64,000 nucleotides of DNA, taken from positions 62,001-126,000 of the forward strand of contig NZ_JADCLL010000005.1 of the NCBI RefSeq assembly GCF_015070375.1. Reading direction: 5' to 3'. Within the stretch, counting starts at the first letter, position 1. Every line of letters begins with the position of its first letter. The DNA is from Nocardioides kribbensis (lineage in GTDB: Bacteria > Actinomycetota > Actinomycetes > Propionibacteriales > Nocardioidaceae). The translations under genes and the position numbers were made by a program. Of the stretch, positions 38,275 to 46,485 are shown piece by piece. Under the pieces are notes generated by a model, which did not search any database, was not told where the DNA came from, and was given only the letters and a program-made list of their open reading frames with translations.

Positions 38275-39117
38275 TCACGCGTCGGCCCCCGGCAGCCACT
38301 GGCGGGTGCCGAGCCGGGCGGTGAGGAAGGCGACGTACGCCGCGCGCAGCGCCGCGGGCGTCTCGGCGCCGGGCACGGGCTGGAGCCAGGCGTCGGGCAC
38401 GCGCTCGAGCACGCCGGGCAGCACCTCGGGCGTCAGCACGTCGCTGATCGCCGCGTCGACGGCGCCGAGGCCGCCGACGTGGGCGCCGAGCACGTGGTCG
38501 GAGACGTCCCAGCGCTGGGCGGCGAAGCGGGCCGGGTCGGTGACGCCGCCGCTCCAGGCGTGGTGGAAGTACAGCGAGGCGCCGTGGTCGATGACCCAGA
38601 GGTCGTCGTGCCACACCAGGAGGTTGGGGTTGCGCCAGCTGCGGTCGACGTTGGCGCAGAACGCGTCGAGCCACAGCACCCGGGCGGCCTCCTCGGCCAC
38701 CGCCGCGGTGCCGCCGCCCGGCGTCGTGGCCGCCCGCTCGCCGTCGTAGCCGAAGGAGCCGGGCAGGAAGTCGACACCCAGGTTGAGCCCCACCGACGCC
38801 ACCAGCAGGTCCTGGACCTCCTCGTCGGCCTCGTAGCGCGCGATCTCCGCGTCGAGCTCGAGGGCGACCAGCCGCGGGGTGCGCAGCCCGACCAGACGGG
38901 CCAGCTCGGCGACCACGACCTCGGCGACCAGGACCCGCACGCCCTGGCCCGCGCCGCGGAACTTGCACACGTAGGTGCCCAGGTCGTCGGCCTCGACGAT
39001 GCCCGGCAGGCTGCCGCCCTCGCGCAGCGGGGTGACGTAGCGCGTGACGGCCACGGTGGGCAGCGGGCCGTCGTCGACGGCGCGGTCGGCGGCACCGGAC
39101 GGGTGGTCGGGGCTCAC
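38275..39117 (-). CDS. HipA-family kinase-like protein
   Basis: The 280-residue product matches the HipA-like kinase family that pairs with DUF3037 proteins. Landmarks are an N-terminal strand region with TYVCKFRGAGQGVRVLVAEVVVAELARLVGLRTPRL, VLWLDAFCANVDRSWRNPNLLVW (the catalytic-loop position, with D and N) and DLWVIDHGASLYFHHAW (the metal-binding ID-H-G-A loop). This suggests ATP binding and phosphotransfer to an unknown target. Canonical HipA toxins need a HipB DNA-binding partner; none is here. The GTG at 39115-39117 overlaps the ppk2 stop (GTGA). It is third in a four-gene operon with a phosphoribosyltransferase and polyphosphate kinase 2. Confidence 0.8.
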   Translation of the reverse strand: MSPDHPSGAADRAVDDGPLPTVAVTRYVTPLREGGSLPGIVEADDLGTYVCKFRGAGQGVRVLVAEVVVAELARLVGLRTPRLVALELDAEIARYEADEEVQDLLVASVGLNLGVDFLPGSFGYDGERAATTPGGGTAAVAEEAARVLWLDAFCANVDRSWRNPNLLVWHDDLWVIDHGASLYFHHAWSGGVTDPARFAAQRWDVSDHVLGAHVGGLGAVDAAISDVLTPEVLPGVLERVPDAWLQPVPGAETPAALRAAYVAFLTARLGTRQWLPGADA

Positions 39118-39992
39118 GCCGCGCTCCCCTCCGGGTCGGGATCGGGGTCGGGATCCGGGTCGGCCTCGTGCAGCAGGCGCCGTCGCTGCTCCGCGACGTC
39201 GTAGCGCGCCGGGGGCCAGGTGGGCGCGAGGCCCTCCAGGGCGTCGAGCAGCAGGCGCCCGACCGCGAGGTTGCGGTACCACTTGCGGTCACTGGGCACG
39301 ACGTGCCACGGGGCGACCTCGGTGTTGGTGCGCTCCAGGGCCGTCTCGTAGGCGGCGCGGTAGGCCGGCCAGAGCTGGCGGTCGTCGATGTCCCCGGGGG
39401 TGAACTTCCAGTGCTTGTCGGGTCGGTCGAGGCGCTCCAGCAGCCGCTCGCGCTGGGTGTCGGCGCTGATGTGGAGCATGCACTTGACCACGGTCGTGCC
39501 GGCGGCCAGCAGCTCGGCCTCGAAGTCGTTGATGGCGGCGTAGCGGCGCTCGATCTCCTCGAGCGGGGCCAGGCCCCTGACCCGTGCGGCGAGGACGTCC
39601 TCGTAGTGGGAGCGGTCGAAGACGCCGATCAGCCCCGGGCCGGGCAGCGCGCGACGGATGCGCCACAGGAAGTCGTGCTCCCGCTCCTCCGCTGTGGGGG
39701 CCTTGAAGGACGTGATCCGCAGACCCTGGGGGTCGACGAGCCCCAGGGTGTGCCGCAGGACCCCGCCCTTGCCCGAGGTGTCCATGCCCTGCAGCACCAG
39801 CAGCACGCTGCGGGGGTGCTCCGTGGTGTGCTCGGAGAAGAGCCGCTCCTGCAGCTCCCCCAGCCGCGGGCCGAGCTCGGCGAGCGCGACCTTGCCGGCG
39901 GTCTTGCCGTGCGCGAAGTCGGGCGTGGCGTCGGTGGGCAGGCCGCGCAGGTCCACCGGGCCCGTCGGCAGCCGCAGCAGCGAGGCGCTCAC
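39114..39992 (-). CDS. ppk2: Polyphosphate kinase 2 family protein
   Basis: The 292-residue protein has the PPK2 fold: Walker A GMDTSGKGG (69-77), lid-type FLWRIRRALPGPGLIGVFDRSHYEDVL with the Walker B aspartate in FDRSHYED, CMLHISADTQRERLLERLDRP and KWYRNLAVGRLLLDAL. PPK2 enzymes move phosphate from polyphosphate to nucleoside mono- or diphosphates. A single domain of this size suggests class I or III rather than the two-domain AMP-only class; exact preference cannot be read. The GTG start overlaps the upstream stop as GTGA. Context with a phosphoribosyltransferase points to nucleotide salvage. Confidence 0.93.
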   Translation of the reverse strand: MSASLLRLPTGPVDLRGLPTDATPDFAHGKTAGKVALAELGPRLGELQERLFSEHTTEHPRSVLLVLQGMDTSGKGGVLRHTLGLVDPQGLRITSFKAPTAEEREHDFLWRIRRALPGPGLIGVFDRSHYEDVLAARVRGLAPLEEIERRYAAINDFEAELLAAGTTVVKCMLHISADTQRERLLERLDRPDKHWKFTPGDIDDRQLWPAYRAAYETALERTNTEVAPWHVVPSDRKWYRNLAVGRLLLDALEGLAPTWPPARYDVAEQRRRLLHEADPDPDPDPDPEGSAA

Positions 39993-40483
39993 GCGTCGAC
40001 CACGGTGGAGCGGGTCACCAGCGGCGGCTGCGTGGACCACGGGAAGTTGATCCAGCGCGTCGTGCGACGCCAGGCGTAGTCGGGCTTCACCACGCTCTGC
40101 GGCTTCTCGTAGACCACCGCCGAGCGGGCCTCGGCCACGTGGTCGGCGCAGAAGGCCAGCACCGACTCCAGGGTGCGTCCGCTGTCGGCGACGTCGTCGG
40201 CGATGAGCACCTTGAGGCCCGACAGGTCGACGGCCGCAGGCGTGGGGGGCAGCATGATCGGCACGTCGAGGCGCTGGTCGACGCCGGTGTAGAACTCGAC
40301 GTTGACCGCCGAGAGGTTCTTGACGTCGAGGGCGTAGCCCAACCCCATGGCCAGGCCCAGACCGCCCCGGGCGATGGCCAGCACGAGGTCGGGCTCGTAG
40401 CCGTCGTCGACCACCTGCTGGGCCAGGTCGCGCACCGCGGTGCCGAAGAGGTCGTAGGTCAGGATCTCGCGCTCGTCGGCCAC
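39989..40483 (-). CDS. Purine-type phosphoribosyltransferase
   Basis: The 164-residue protein has the PRPP-binding loop VLIADDVADSGRTLE and an upstream LVLAIARGGLGLAMGLGYAL, the usual PRTase hood and pyrophosphate loop. WRRTTRWINFPWS at the end resembles xanthine/guanine-type enzymes, so salvage of hypoxanthine, guanine or xanthine is likely. Actinobacterial proteins of this type are annotated as phosphoribosyltransferases of uncertain substrate. The GTG at 40481-40483 is used because longer readings are Arg/Pro-rich and overlap the palindromic repeat. It is the first of four genes with ppk2, the HipA-like kinase and DUF3037. Confidence 0.88.
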   Translation of the reverse strand: MADEREILTYDLFGTAVRDLAQQVVDDGYEPDLVLAIARGGLGLAMGLGYALDVKNLSAVNVEFYTGVDQRLDVPIMLPPTPAAVDLSGLKVLIADDVADSGRTLESVLAFCADHVAEARSAVVYEKPQSVVKPDYAWRRTTRWINFPWSTQPPLVTRSTVVDA

Positions 40484-40579
40484 CCGGTCATTGTGGCGGG
40501 AGGCCGGCCGCAGCGTCGAGCGGGGGGCGGGGCGAGGGCGGGCGGGCGGGGCACGTTCCTCGACCACGGTGCGGCGAGT

Positions 40580-40622
40580 AGGTGGTGTCGAGACGCTCGC
40601 TGGCGCTCGCTCCTCCACCACC
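40580..40622. repeat. Palindromic repeat of the Nocardioides type
   Basis: AGGTGGTG (40580-40587) pairs with CACCACCT (40615-40622), and the inside carries two near-copies of CGCTCGCT. I know very similar GGTCGAGACGCTCGCT palindromes as dispersed intergenic elements in Nocardioides genomes. It lies between the recX and phosphoribosyltransferase genes. Confidence 0.7.
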
Positions 40623-40627
40623 TCGCG

Positions 40628-41494
40628 TCAGTCGAGGGGGTCGGGCTCGTCGCGACCGGAGGCGGCGAGCTCCTGCTTGACCACGGAGAAGGCCAGGCCC
40701 GAGCCGTAGCCCTTGCGCGCCAGCATGCCGACGAGACGGCGGGTCGCGGTGACGTCGTCGACGCGCGAGAGCGAGCGCAGCTTCTTGCGCACCAGCTCGC
40801 GCGCGGCCTGCTCCTCGTCGTCGGGGTCGATCTCGTCGAGGACCGTGCGGGCGACCTCGTCGTCGACGCCCTTGCGTCGCAGCTCCTGGCTCAGCGCGCG
40901 GCGCGCCAGGGACTTGCTGCCACCCCCGCCGGCGCCGCGGGAGGAGACCCAGAGCCGCGCGAAGGCCTCGTCGTCGATGAGGCCGACCTCCTCGAAGCGG
41001 TCGAGGAGCGCCGTGGCGATCTCGTCGGGCACCTCGCGCTGCGCGAGCTTGTCGCCGAGCTCCTTGCGACTGCGGGCACGGCCCGTGAGCTGGTCGAGCA
41101 GGATCGTGCGGGCCACCGACTCCGGGTCGGCCTCGGGCCCCAGCGCGGCACGGTCGGGGGGCGGCTGGCCCGCCGACGAGCGGCTACGACCCTGCCGCCG
41201 ACCCTCGGACCCGCCGCGGGCCCGAGAGCCACGGCGACCCGAGGACCTCGCCTCCCCGAAGGAGCGCGAGGCCCCGTCGGCCCCGGCCGCGCCCTCGGCA
41301 CCGCCGGACCGCGCGGACGGCGCAGACCGCTCGGAGCGCTGGGTCCAGGCGTCGACGCCCACCGAGACGTCGCCACGCCAGGACGGGGAGACCGCCGGCT
41401 CGCCCAGGTCGGACTCAGTCGCGTCGACCCCGGCCCACGACGGGGCGGGCCGGGGGTCGACGTCGCGGTCGACCGGTCGCTGCGACCGGGTCAC
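40628..41494 (-). CDS. recX: Regulatory protein RecX
   Basis: RecX modulates RecA filaments. The conserved part is the C-terminal 165 residues: ESVARTILLDQLTGRARSRKELGDKLAQREVPDEIATALLDRFEEVGLIDDEAFARLWV, then SLARRALSQELRRKGVDDEVARTVLDEI and a third repeat ending KGYGSGLAFSVVKQEL. The first 120 residues are a low-complexity Ser/Arg/Gly/Asp-rich arm, much longer than in E. coli RecX (166 residues in total). The gene starts with GTG at 41492-41494, only 2 bases after the recA stop, so it is made from the recA transcript and shares its LexA and PafBC control. Part of the arm could be over-called if a downstream start is used. Confidence 0.9.
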   Translation of the reverse strand: MTRSQRPVDRDVDPRPAPSWAGVDATESDLGEPAVSPSWRGDVSVGVDAWTQRSERSAPSARSGGAEGAAGADGASRSFGEARSSGRRGSRARGGSEGRRQGRSRSSAGQPPPDRAALGPEADPESVARTILLDQLTGRARSRKELGDKLAQREVPDEIATALLDRFEEVGLIDDEAFARLWVSSRGAGGGGSKSLARRALSQELRRKGVDDEVARTVLDEIDPDDEEQAARELVRKKLRSLSRVDDVTATRRLVGMLARKGYGSGLAFSVVKQELAASGRDEPDPLD

Positions 41495-41496
41495 GA

Positions 41497-42543
41497 TCAG
41501 AAGTCGTCGACGCCGACCGGGTCACCGGGCAGCGAGACCTCGGCGTCGACAGTGGGGCCGACCCCGAGCTTCTCGAGGATCTTCTTCTCCAGCTCGTTGG
41601 CCAGGTCGGGGTTGTCGCGCAGGAAGGTGCGGGCGTTCTCCTTGCCCTGACCCAGCTGGTCGCCGTCGTAGGTGTACCAGGCGCCGGCCTTGCGGACCAG
41701 GCCCGCCTCGACGCCGACGTCGATCAGGCCACCCTCGCGGCTGATGCCCTTGCCGTACATGATGTCGAACTCGGCCTGCTTGAAGGGCGGCGCGACCTTG
41801 TTCTTGACGACCTTGACGCGGGTGCGGTTGCCGACCATGTCGGTGCCGTCCTTCAGCGTCTCGATGCGGCGCACGTCGAGGCGCACCGAGGAGTAGAACT
41901 TCAGCGCGCGACCACCGGTCGTGGTCTCCGGCGAGCCGAACATGACGCCGATCTTCTCGCGCAGCTGGTTGATGAAGATCGCGGTGGTCTTGGAGTTGTT
42001 GAGCGCACCGGTCATCTTGCGCAGCGCCTGGCTCATCAGGCGGGCCTGGAGGCCGACGTGGCTGTCGCCCATCTCGCCCTCGATCTCGGCGCGGGGCACG
42101 AGCGCGGCCACGGAGTCGATGACGATCAGGTCGAGCGCGCCCGAGCGGATCAGCATGTCGGCGATCTCGAGGGCCTGCTCACCGGAGTCGGGCTGGGAGA
42201 CCAGCAGGGCGTCGGTGTCGACGCCGAGGGCCTTGGCGTAGTCGGGGTCGAGGGCGTGCTCGGCGTCGATGAAGGCGACGATGCCGCCGTTGCGCTGGGC
42301 GCTGGCCACCGCGTGGAGGGCGACCGTCGTCTTTCCGGAGGACTCCGGGCCGTAGATCTCCACCACGCGACCGCGCGGCAGGCCGCCGAGGCCGAGGGCG
42401 ACGTCGAGGGCGATCGACCCGGTGGGGATCACCTCGAGGGGCGCGCGGGTCTCGTCGCCGAGGCGCATCACCGAGCCCTTGCCGAACTGCTTCTCGATCG
42501 AGGCGAGCGCTACGTCGAGGGCCTTGTCGCGGTCTCCAGCCAT
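41497..42543 (-). CDS. recA: Recombinase RecA
   Basis: The 348-residue protein is standard length and intein-free. It has [17 protein letters not shown] at the start, Walker [10 protein letters not shown] near 65-73, the Walker B region [18 protein letters not shown]1 loop [23 protein letters not shown]2 loop [17 protein letters not shown] and a C-terminal acidic tail ending VGVDDF. It catalyses strand exchange and activates LexA self-cleavage. The ATG at 42541-42543 is preceded by GGAGA. Its control region has a LexA box and a PafBC-type promoter, giving double damage control as known in mycobacteria. recX follows directly. Confidence 0.98.
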   Translation of the reverse strand: MAGDRDKALDVALASIEKQFGKGSVMRLGDETRAPLEVIPTGSIALDVALGLGGLPRGRVVEIYGPESSGKTTVALHAVASAQRNGGIVAFIDAEHALDPDYAKALGVDTDALLVSQPDSGEQALEIADMLIRSGALDLIVIDSVAALVPRAEIEGEMGDSHVGLQARLMSQALRKMTGALNNSKTTAIFINQLREKIGVMFGSPETTTGGRALKFYSSVRLDVRRIETLKDGTDMVGNRTRVKVVKNKVAPPFKQAEFDIMYGKGISREGGLIDVGVEAGLVRKAGAWYTYDGDQLGQGKENARTFLRDNPDLANELEKKILEKLGVGPTVDAEVSLPGDPVGVDDF

Positions 42544-42621
42544 GATGTCTCCGTCCTGGGGCGGAGGGCGCTCGGCCCTCCACGGTGTGGTCTGTGGTGT
42601 CGTGCAACGTCTGTGCCGGGA

Positions 42622-42644
42622 ACGCTAGAGGAGCCCGCCGACAG
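42622..42644 (-). promoter_or_regulatory. PafBC-type (LexA-independent) recA promoter
   Basis: On the minus strand CTGTCGGCG and TAGCGT (42622-42627) lie in the arrangement TGTCR-N11-TAnnnT, the RecA-NDp/PafBC motif of actinobacterial DNA-damage promoters. It sits 79 bases before the start codon, downstream of the LexA box. Confidence 0.65.
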
Positions 42645-42709
42645 TCGGGGAACGGTGACCCGGGACTGTGGAGAACGCCGATCTGCGCGCCGTCCCCTGC
42701 ACGGTAGCC

Positions 42710-42723
42710 CGAACACGTGTTCG
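42710..42723 (-). promoter_or_regulatory. LexA (SOS) box of recA
   Basis: CGAACACGTGTTCG fits the actinobacterial SOS consensus perfectly and is fully palindromic. It lies 167 bases upstream of recA; the other neighbour is the 3' end of a kinase gene, so recA is the target. Confidence 0.92.
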
Positions 42724-42786
42724 ACCCCAGTCGACACGCCGCGCCCTGGCGGCGCCCGGTCGACGGCGTGCTCGTCGGACCGACGG

Positions 42787-44034
42787 TCAGGAGAGCGCGA
42801 CGGGGGCCGGGACCACCGCGTCGGGCGGCCCGGGGCCGTCGACGGGCAGCACGACCCGGAAGCGGCAGCCGGTCGGCCGGCCCCCCTGGTCGACTCCCTG
42901 CTCGGTGACGTCCTCGGCGTGCACGCTGCCGCGGTGGGCCTCCACGATGCCCTTGACGATGGCCAGGCCCAGCCCGGCCCCACGACCGGTGACGTCGTCA
43001 GGGGTGCGCGAGGGCTCGGCCTGCCAGGCCACGTCGAAGACCCGGGCGAGGTCGACGGCCCCGATGCCGCCGCAGCCGTCGGTCACGACGAGCTCCACGC
43101 AGTCGCCCCCCGCACCGCCCCCCGCGGCGTCCCCCGCGGCGGCGCGCACCCCGGCGGCGAGGCCCGTGCCCTCGACGTGCACCGTGCCCCCGGGCGGTGT
43201 GTGGCGCACGGCGTTCATCACCAGGTTGGAGACGACGCGCGAGAGCCCCGAGGGGTCGGCGACGAGCTCGAGACCGCCGGGCACCGCTCCCCCGAGCCTG
43301 ACCCCGCGGGCCCGCGCCACCGGGTCGGCGGCGGCGATCGCGTCGCTGACGACGTCGCCCAGCACGACGGCCTCGGGGGCCAGCCGCAGCACGCCGGCGT
43401 GGATGCGGGAGAGCTCGAAGAGGTCGTCGACCATGCGGACCATGCGGTCGACCTCGACCCGGATCTGGCGGTGGTAGCGCTCGGGTTCGGGGGTCATGCC
43501 GTCCTCGAGCGCCTCGGTCATCGCCCGCATGCCGGCCAACGGGGTGCGCAGGTCGTGGGAGACCCAGGAGACCAGCTCGCGGCGCGAGTCCTCCAGGCGC
43601 GCCGCGCGCCCACGGGCCTCCTCGAGCCGGGCGTGCGCGGTGGCGAGCTCCTCGGACAGCGCGCGGAACTCCGAGGGCCCGCGGGCCCCGCCGACGTACG
43701 GCGAGCCGGAGCCCACCCGCCGCACCTCCTCGCGCAGCGACAGCGACCAGCGGGTGACCGCCCGCGAGAGGGCGAGCGCGACCGCCAGCGCGACCACCGT
43801 GGCGGCGCCGGCCACGAGCGTGACGACCTCGACGTCGTCGTCGCTGATGAACATGCGCTGGGAGGCCGCGAGCACCCCGGCGAGCACCGCGGCCACCGGC
43901 ACGACCGCGGCGAGGCCGAGCTGCCAGCGGATCGACAGCCGGCGCACGAGCCAGGCCAGCAGCAGCCCGACGACGCCCACGACGACGGCCGCGACCGCCG
44001 CCACGAGGACGACCTGCGCCTGCTCGCCGTTCAC
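42787..44034 (-). CDS. OmpR-system sensor histidine kinase
   Basis: The 415-residue protein has three to four N-terminal hydrophobic stretches (about 8-30, 42-57 and 72-90) with little outside the membrane, then a HAMP-like region and a HisKA domain with H160 in ELVSWVSHDLRTPLAGM. The ATPase domain has SNLVMNAVRHTPPGG, VVTDGCGGI and GRGAGLGLAIVKGIVEAHRG. GNGIP of the G1 box is changed to CGGIG. Minimal sensor loops suggest that it reads a membrane signal, possibly through the membrane protein or molybdenum oxidoreductase encoded in the same operon. The GTG overlaps the regulator stop (GTGA). Confidence 0.9.
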   Translation of the reverse strand: MNGEQAQVVLVAAVAAVVVGVVGLLLAWLVRRLSIRWQLGLAAVVPVAAVLAGVLAASQRMFISDDDVEVVTLVAGAATVVALAVALALSRAVTRWSLSLREEVRRVGSGSPYVGGARGPSEFRALSEELATAHARLEEARGRAARLEDSRRELVSWVSHDLRTPLAGMRAMTEALEDGMTPEPERYHRQIRVEVDRMVRMVDDLFELSRIHAGVLRLAPEAVVLGDVVSDAIAAADPVARARGVRLGGAVPGGLELVADPSGLSRVVSNLVMNAVRHTPPGGTVHVEGTGLAAGVRAAAGDAAGGGAGGDCVELVVTDGCGGIGAVDLARVFDVAWQAEPSRTPDDVTGRGAGLGLAIVKGIVEAHRGSVHAEDVTEQGVDQGGRPTGCRFRVVLPVDGPGPPDAVVPAPVALS

Positions 44035-44714
44035 GACGCCTCCCACCGGTAGCCCACGCCCCACACCGTCAGCAGCCGCCGTGGGTGGGTGGGGTCCTGC
44101 TCGACCTTCTCGCGCAGGCGGCGCACGTGCACGGTGACGGTGGAGCGGTCGCCGACCGACCAGCCCCAGACCTCCTGCAGCAGGTCGTCGCGGTTGACCG
44201 CGACGCCGGGGTGGGTGAGGAACCACCACAGCAGGTCGAACTCCCGGGCGGTCAGGGCCAGCTCGCGGCCCGCCCGGGTGACCGTGTGACGTGCGGCGTC
44301 GACCTCGAGGTCGCCGTCGACCACGACCCGCGGACCGACGACCTCGGCCGGCTCCGACGTACGCCGGAGCACCGAGTCGACCCGCAGGGCCAGCTCGCGC
44401 GGGCTGAAGGGCTTGCTCACGTAGTCGTCGGCGCCGTGCTCGAGGCCGGCGACCCGGTCGCCCTCCTCGCCGAGGGCGGTGAGCATCACCACCGGCACGT
44501 CGCCGCTGCTCCGCAGCCGACGGCACACCTCGAGCCCGTCGATGCCCGGCAGCATCAGGTCGAGCACCACGAGGTCGGCCGGGCGGGAGCCCATCAGCTC
44601 CAGCGCCGCCTCGCCGTCGCCGGCCTCGACGACCTCGTGGCCGTGGGCGCGCAGGTAGGACACGACGACCTCGCGCACGGTGAGGTCGTCGTCGACGACG
44701 AGCACGAGGGCCAC
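44031..44714 (-). CDS. OmpR/PhoB-family response regulator
   Basis: The 227-residue protein has a receiver with D8/D9/D10 acidic pocket, phospho-acceptor D52 in VVLDLMLPGIDG, and K near 101 in VSKPFSPREL. The winged-helix C-terminal domain is typical: ELALTAREFDLLWWFLTHPGVAVNRDDLLQEVWG and STVTVHVRRLREKVEQDPTHPRRLLTVWGVGYRWE. It partners the overlapping kinase gene. Its targets are unknown; the molybdopterin oxidoreductase operon upstream of it is the nearest candidate. The GTG at 44712-44714 starts 2 bases after the preceding stop, and the first strand ALVLVVDDD fixes the N-terminus. Confidence 0.94.
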   Translation of the reverse strand: MALVLVVDDDLTVREVVVSYLRAHGHEVVEAGDGEAALELMGSRPADLVVLDLMLPGIDGLEVCRRLRSSGDVPVVMLTALGEEGDRVAGLEHGADDYVSKPFSPRELALRVDSVLRRTSEPAEVVGPRVVVDGDLEVDAARHTVTRAGRELALTAREFDLLWWFLTHPGVAVNRDDLLQEVWGWSVGDRSTVTVHVRRLREKVEQDPTHPRRLLTVWGVGYRWEAS

Positions 44715-44716
44715 GC

Positions 44717-45217
44717 TCAGCGACCGGCGGGGCCGGGGCGGTCGGACGGGCCGGGCGGGTCGGGGGCGACCGGGCCGGCGGCGTGCCGCGCGCGTCGCCG
44801 CAGCAGGCCCGCCACGACGACCCCGAGCAGCACGAGCCCGGCGACGGCGACCCAGCCGGCGGTGTAGTCGCGGTCGAGCAGCGTGGGGTTGTCGGCGCGC
44901 TCGCCGAAGCGGCCCAGCACGGGCACGGCGAGCAGGGTCAGGCTGCCCAGCAGGACGAGACCCACCGTGGCGGGGGCACGGAAGGGGCGGGGCACGACGC
45001 GCGCGCCCACCACGACGAGCACGAGGACGAGCGGGGCGAGCACGGCGTCGTGGAGCACCACGCCGGAGGCCGCCCACAGCAGCGCGTCGAGCACCTGGGC
45101 GGGCTCGGCGCGCGACCACAGCAGCCACGCGCCGTACAGCCCCAGGGCCACGCCGACGGCGCCGAGCGCCAGGCGCAGGCCCAGCGGGGTCGGCGCGACC
45201 CCGGTCGGGGCGCTCAC
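44717..45217 (-). CDS. Four-helix membrane protein of unknown function
   Basis: The 166-residue product has four hydrophobic segments: LGLRLALGAVGVALGLYGAWLLW, GVVLHDAVLAPLVLVLVVVGARVV, TVGLVLLGSLTLLAVPVLG and GWVAVAGLVLLGVVVAGLLRRRA, with a Pro-rich end (VAPDPPGPSDRPGPAGR). There is no known domain or charged pair suggesting a transporter. The GTG at 45215-45217 overlaps the oxidoreductase stop (GTGA), and the response-regulator gene begins 2 bases after its end, so it links the oxidoreductase to the two-component system. A role in signal transmission or in assembly of the membrane oxidoreductase is possible. Confidence 0.75.
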   Translation of the reverse strand: MSAPTGVAPTPLGLRLALGAVGVALGLYGAWLLWSRAEPAQVLDALLWAASGVVLHDAVLAPLVLVLVVVGARVVPRPFRAPATVGLVLLGSLTLLAVPVLGRFGERADNPTLLDRDYTAGWVAVAGLVLLGVVVAGLLRRRARHAAGPVAPDPPGPSDRPGPAGR

Positions 45218-46422
45218 GCGAGCACCTCGAGCGACGTGACCCACTTGGTCTGGAGCACCCCGGGACGGTTGGGGGCGATGATCCGGCAGGGGAAGCCGTG
45301 GTCGAGGCTCAGCGTCTCGCCGTTGACCTGCAGGGCCAGCAGCGTGCGGTCGTCCTCGACGAAGGAGGCCTGGAGCGCGGTGGTGCCGAAGGCACCGGCC
45401 CGCTGCAGCGAGGTCACCCGCAGGTCGCTGTCGGCGGGGGCCTCGACCAGGGCGAGCAGGTCGGCGACCCGCACCCCGGTCCAGGTGGCGTCGGCCGACC
45501 AGCCCTCGACGCAGGCGATCGGGAGGTCGACGGTGTGCTGGGTCATCGCCAGCAGGTCCTCGCGGCCGAGCTCGACGGTGCGCGAGCCGTGGGCCACCGT
45601 GAGGCGGTAGGAGTCGCCGACGTCGTCGGTGGTGACCTGGGCCGCCGCGGCGGAGCGGTTGACCGGCAGCCCCTGCGGGCCGTCACCGGTGCGCACGGCG
45701 AGCACGGAGACCTTGCGCAGCAGCGGCACCGTGCTGCCCGCGGTGGCGAGCACGGCCAGGCCGGCCGCCGCCCAGGTCGTGCGCAGCAGGCCGCGCCGGG
45801 AGAGCCCGCCGCCGCGCTCGGTCGGCCGGTCGGTCCCGGGTCCGTCGGTCCCGGGCCGGTCGGTGCGGGGCCGGTCGAGGGTGGTGTCGTCGACGTCGGC
45901 GCCGAGCGCGGCGCGGATGACCGGCAGCTTGACCGCGACGTGCACGACCAGCGAGCCGATCGCCACCCACGCCACGGCGTAGTGGGTGGAGCGGAAGGAG
46001 AAGGCCCAGGGGTACCACTGGGCGGAGTTCATGAGGCCGGTGACGAGCAGGAAGACCGCCGAGCCGACGAGCGCCAGGATCGAGGCCCGCTCGAGGGCGG
46101 TGACGGCCAGCGCGCGCACTCCGCGGCCCGGCCGGGCGAAGAGCCGCGGGAAGACCGTCCAGAGCTTGACCAGCAGCAGCGGCACGGCGGCGGTGCCGGT
46201 GACGACGTGGAGGCCCTGGGTGACGCGGTAGCCCCAGGAGGGCGAGGCCGGGAACGGCACCGGGTGGTCGACGTTCTGCGCGTAGTGGCTGACCAGCCCG
46301 GTGAGGAAGCAGACGGTGAAGCAGACGCCCAGCCACAGGCCGACGCGGGCGGCGACGGTGGGACTGCGCAGCTCGGAGCGGAAGCTGTCCTCGCTCGGCA
46401 GGCGCTCGGCCAGCCGGCTCAT
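45214..46422 (-). CDS. Membrane-bound molybdopterin oxidoreductase with heme-like N-terminal domain
   Basis: The 402-residue protein combines an N-terminal bundle of four transmembrane helices (about 27-45, 67-92, 113-132, 147-167) with histidines in or near them (H46, H72, H148, H161), like a cytochrome-b561/YedZ membrane part, and a C-terminal sulfite-oxidase-type molybdopterin domain with the Mo-ligand cysteine C304 in PIACVEGWSADATWTGVRV. Between them, SRRGLLRTTWAAAGLAVLAT (208-227) is a twin-arginine-like segment, so the globular part is probably exported by Tat after Sec inserts the helices. Such dual-route molybdenum proteins are known in actinobacteria. The substrate may be a sulfoxide or sulfite-like compound. 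The ATG at 46420-46422 is used; a GTG nine bases upstream is possible. Confidence 0.87.
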   Translation of the reverse strand: MSRLAERLPSEDSFRSELRSPTVAARVGLWLGVCFTVCFLTGLVSHYAQNVDHPVPFPASPSWGYRVTQGLHVVTGTAAVPLLLVKLWTVFPRLFARPGRGVRALAVTALERASILALVGSAVFLLVTGLMNSAQWYPWAFSFRSTHYAVAWVAIGSLVVHVAVKLPVIRAALGADVDDTTLDRPRTDRPGTDGPGTDRPTERGGGLSRRGLLRTTWAAAGLAVLATAGSTVPLLRKVSVLAVRTGDGPQGLPVNRSAAAAQVTTDDVGDSYRLTVAHGSRTVELGREDLLAMTQHTVDLPIACVEGWSADATWTGVRVADLLALVEAPADSDLRVTSLQRAGAFGTTALQASFVEDDRTLLALQVNGETLSLDHGFPCRIIAPNRPGVLQTKWVTSLEVLA

Positions 46423-46485
46423 CACCGCCACGTCGTCACGTCCCCGTCCGGGTGCGGGCGAGGGGTCCTGCGCTGGGGCTCGTCA

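Noticed and set aside
38275..39117. Classical HipBA toxin-antitoxin system
   Set aside because: No HipB-type helix-turn-helix protein is encoded next to the kinase; the partner is DUF3037.
42652..42786. Small open frame starting in the recA upstream region near the LexA box
   Set aside because: It overlaps the operator region and runs into the antisense of the kinase gene; no ribosome site or conservation sign.
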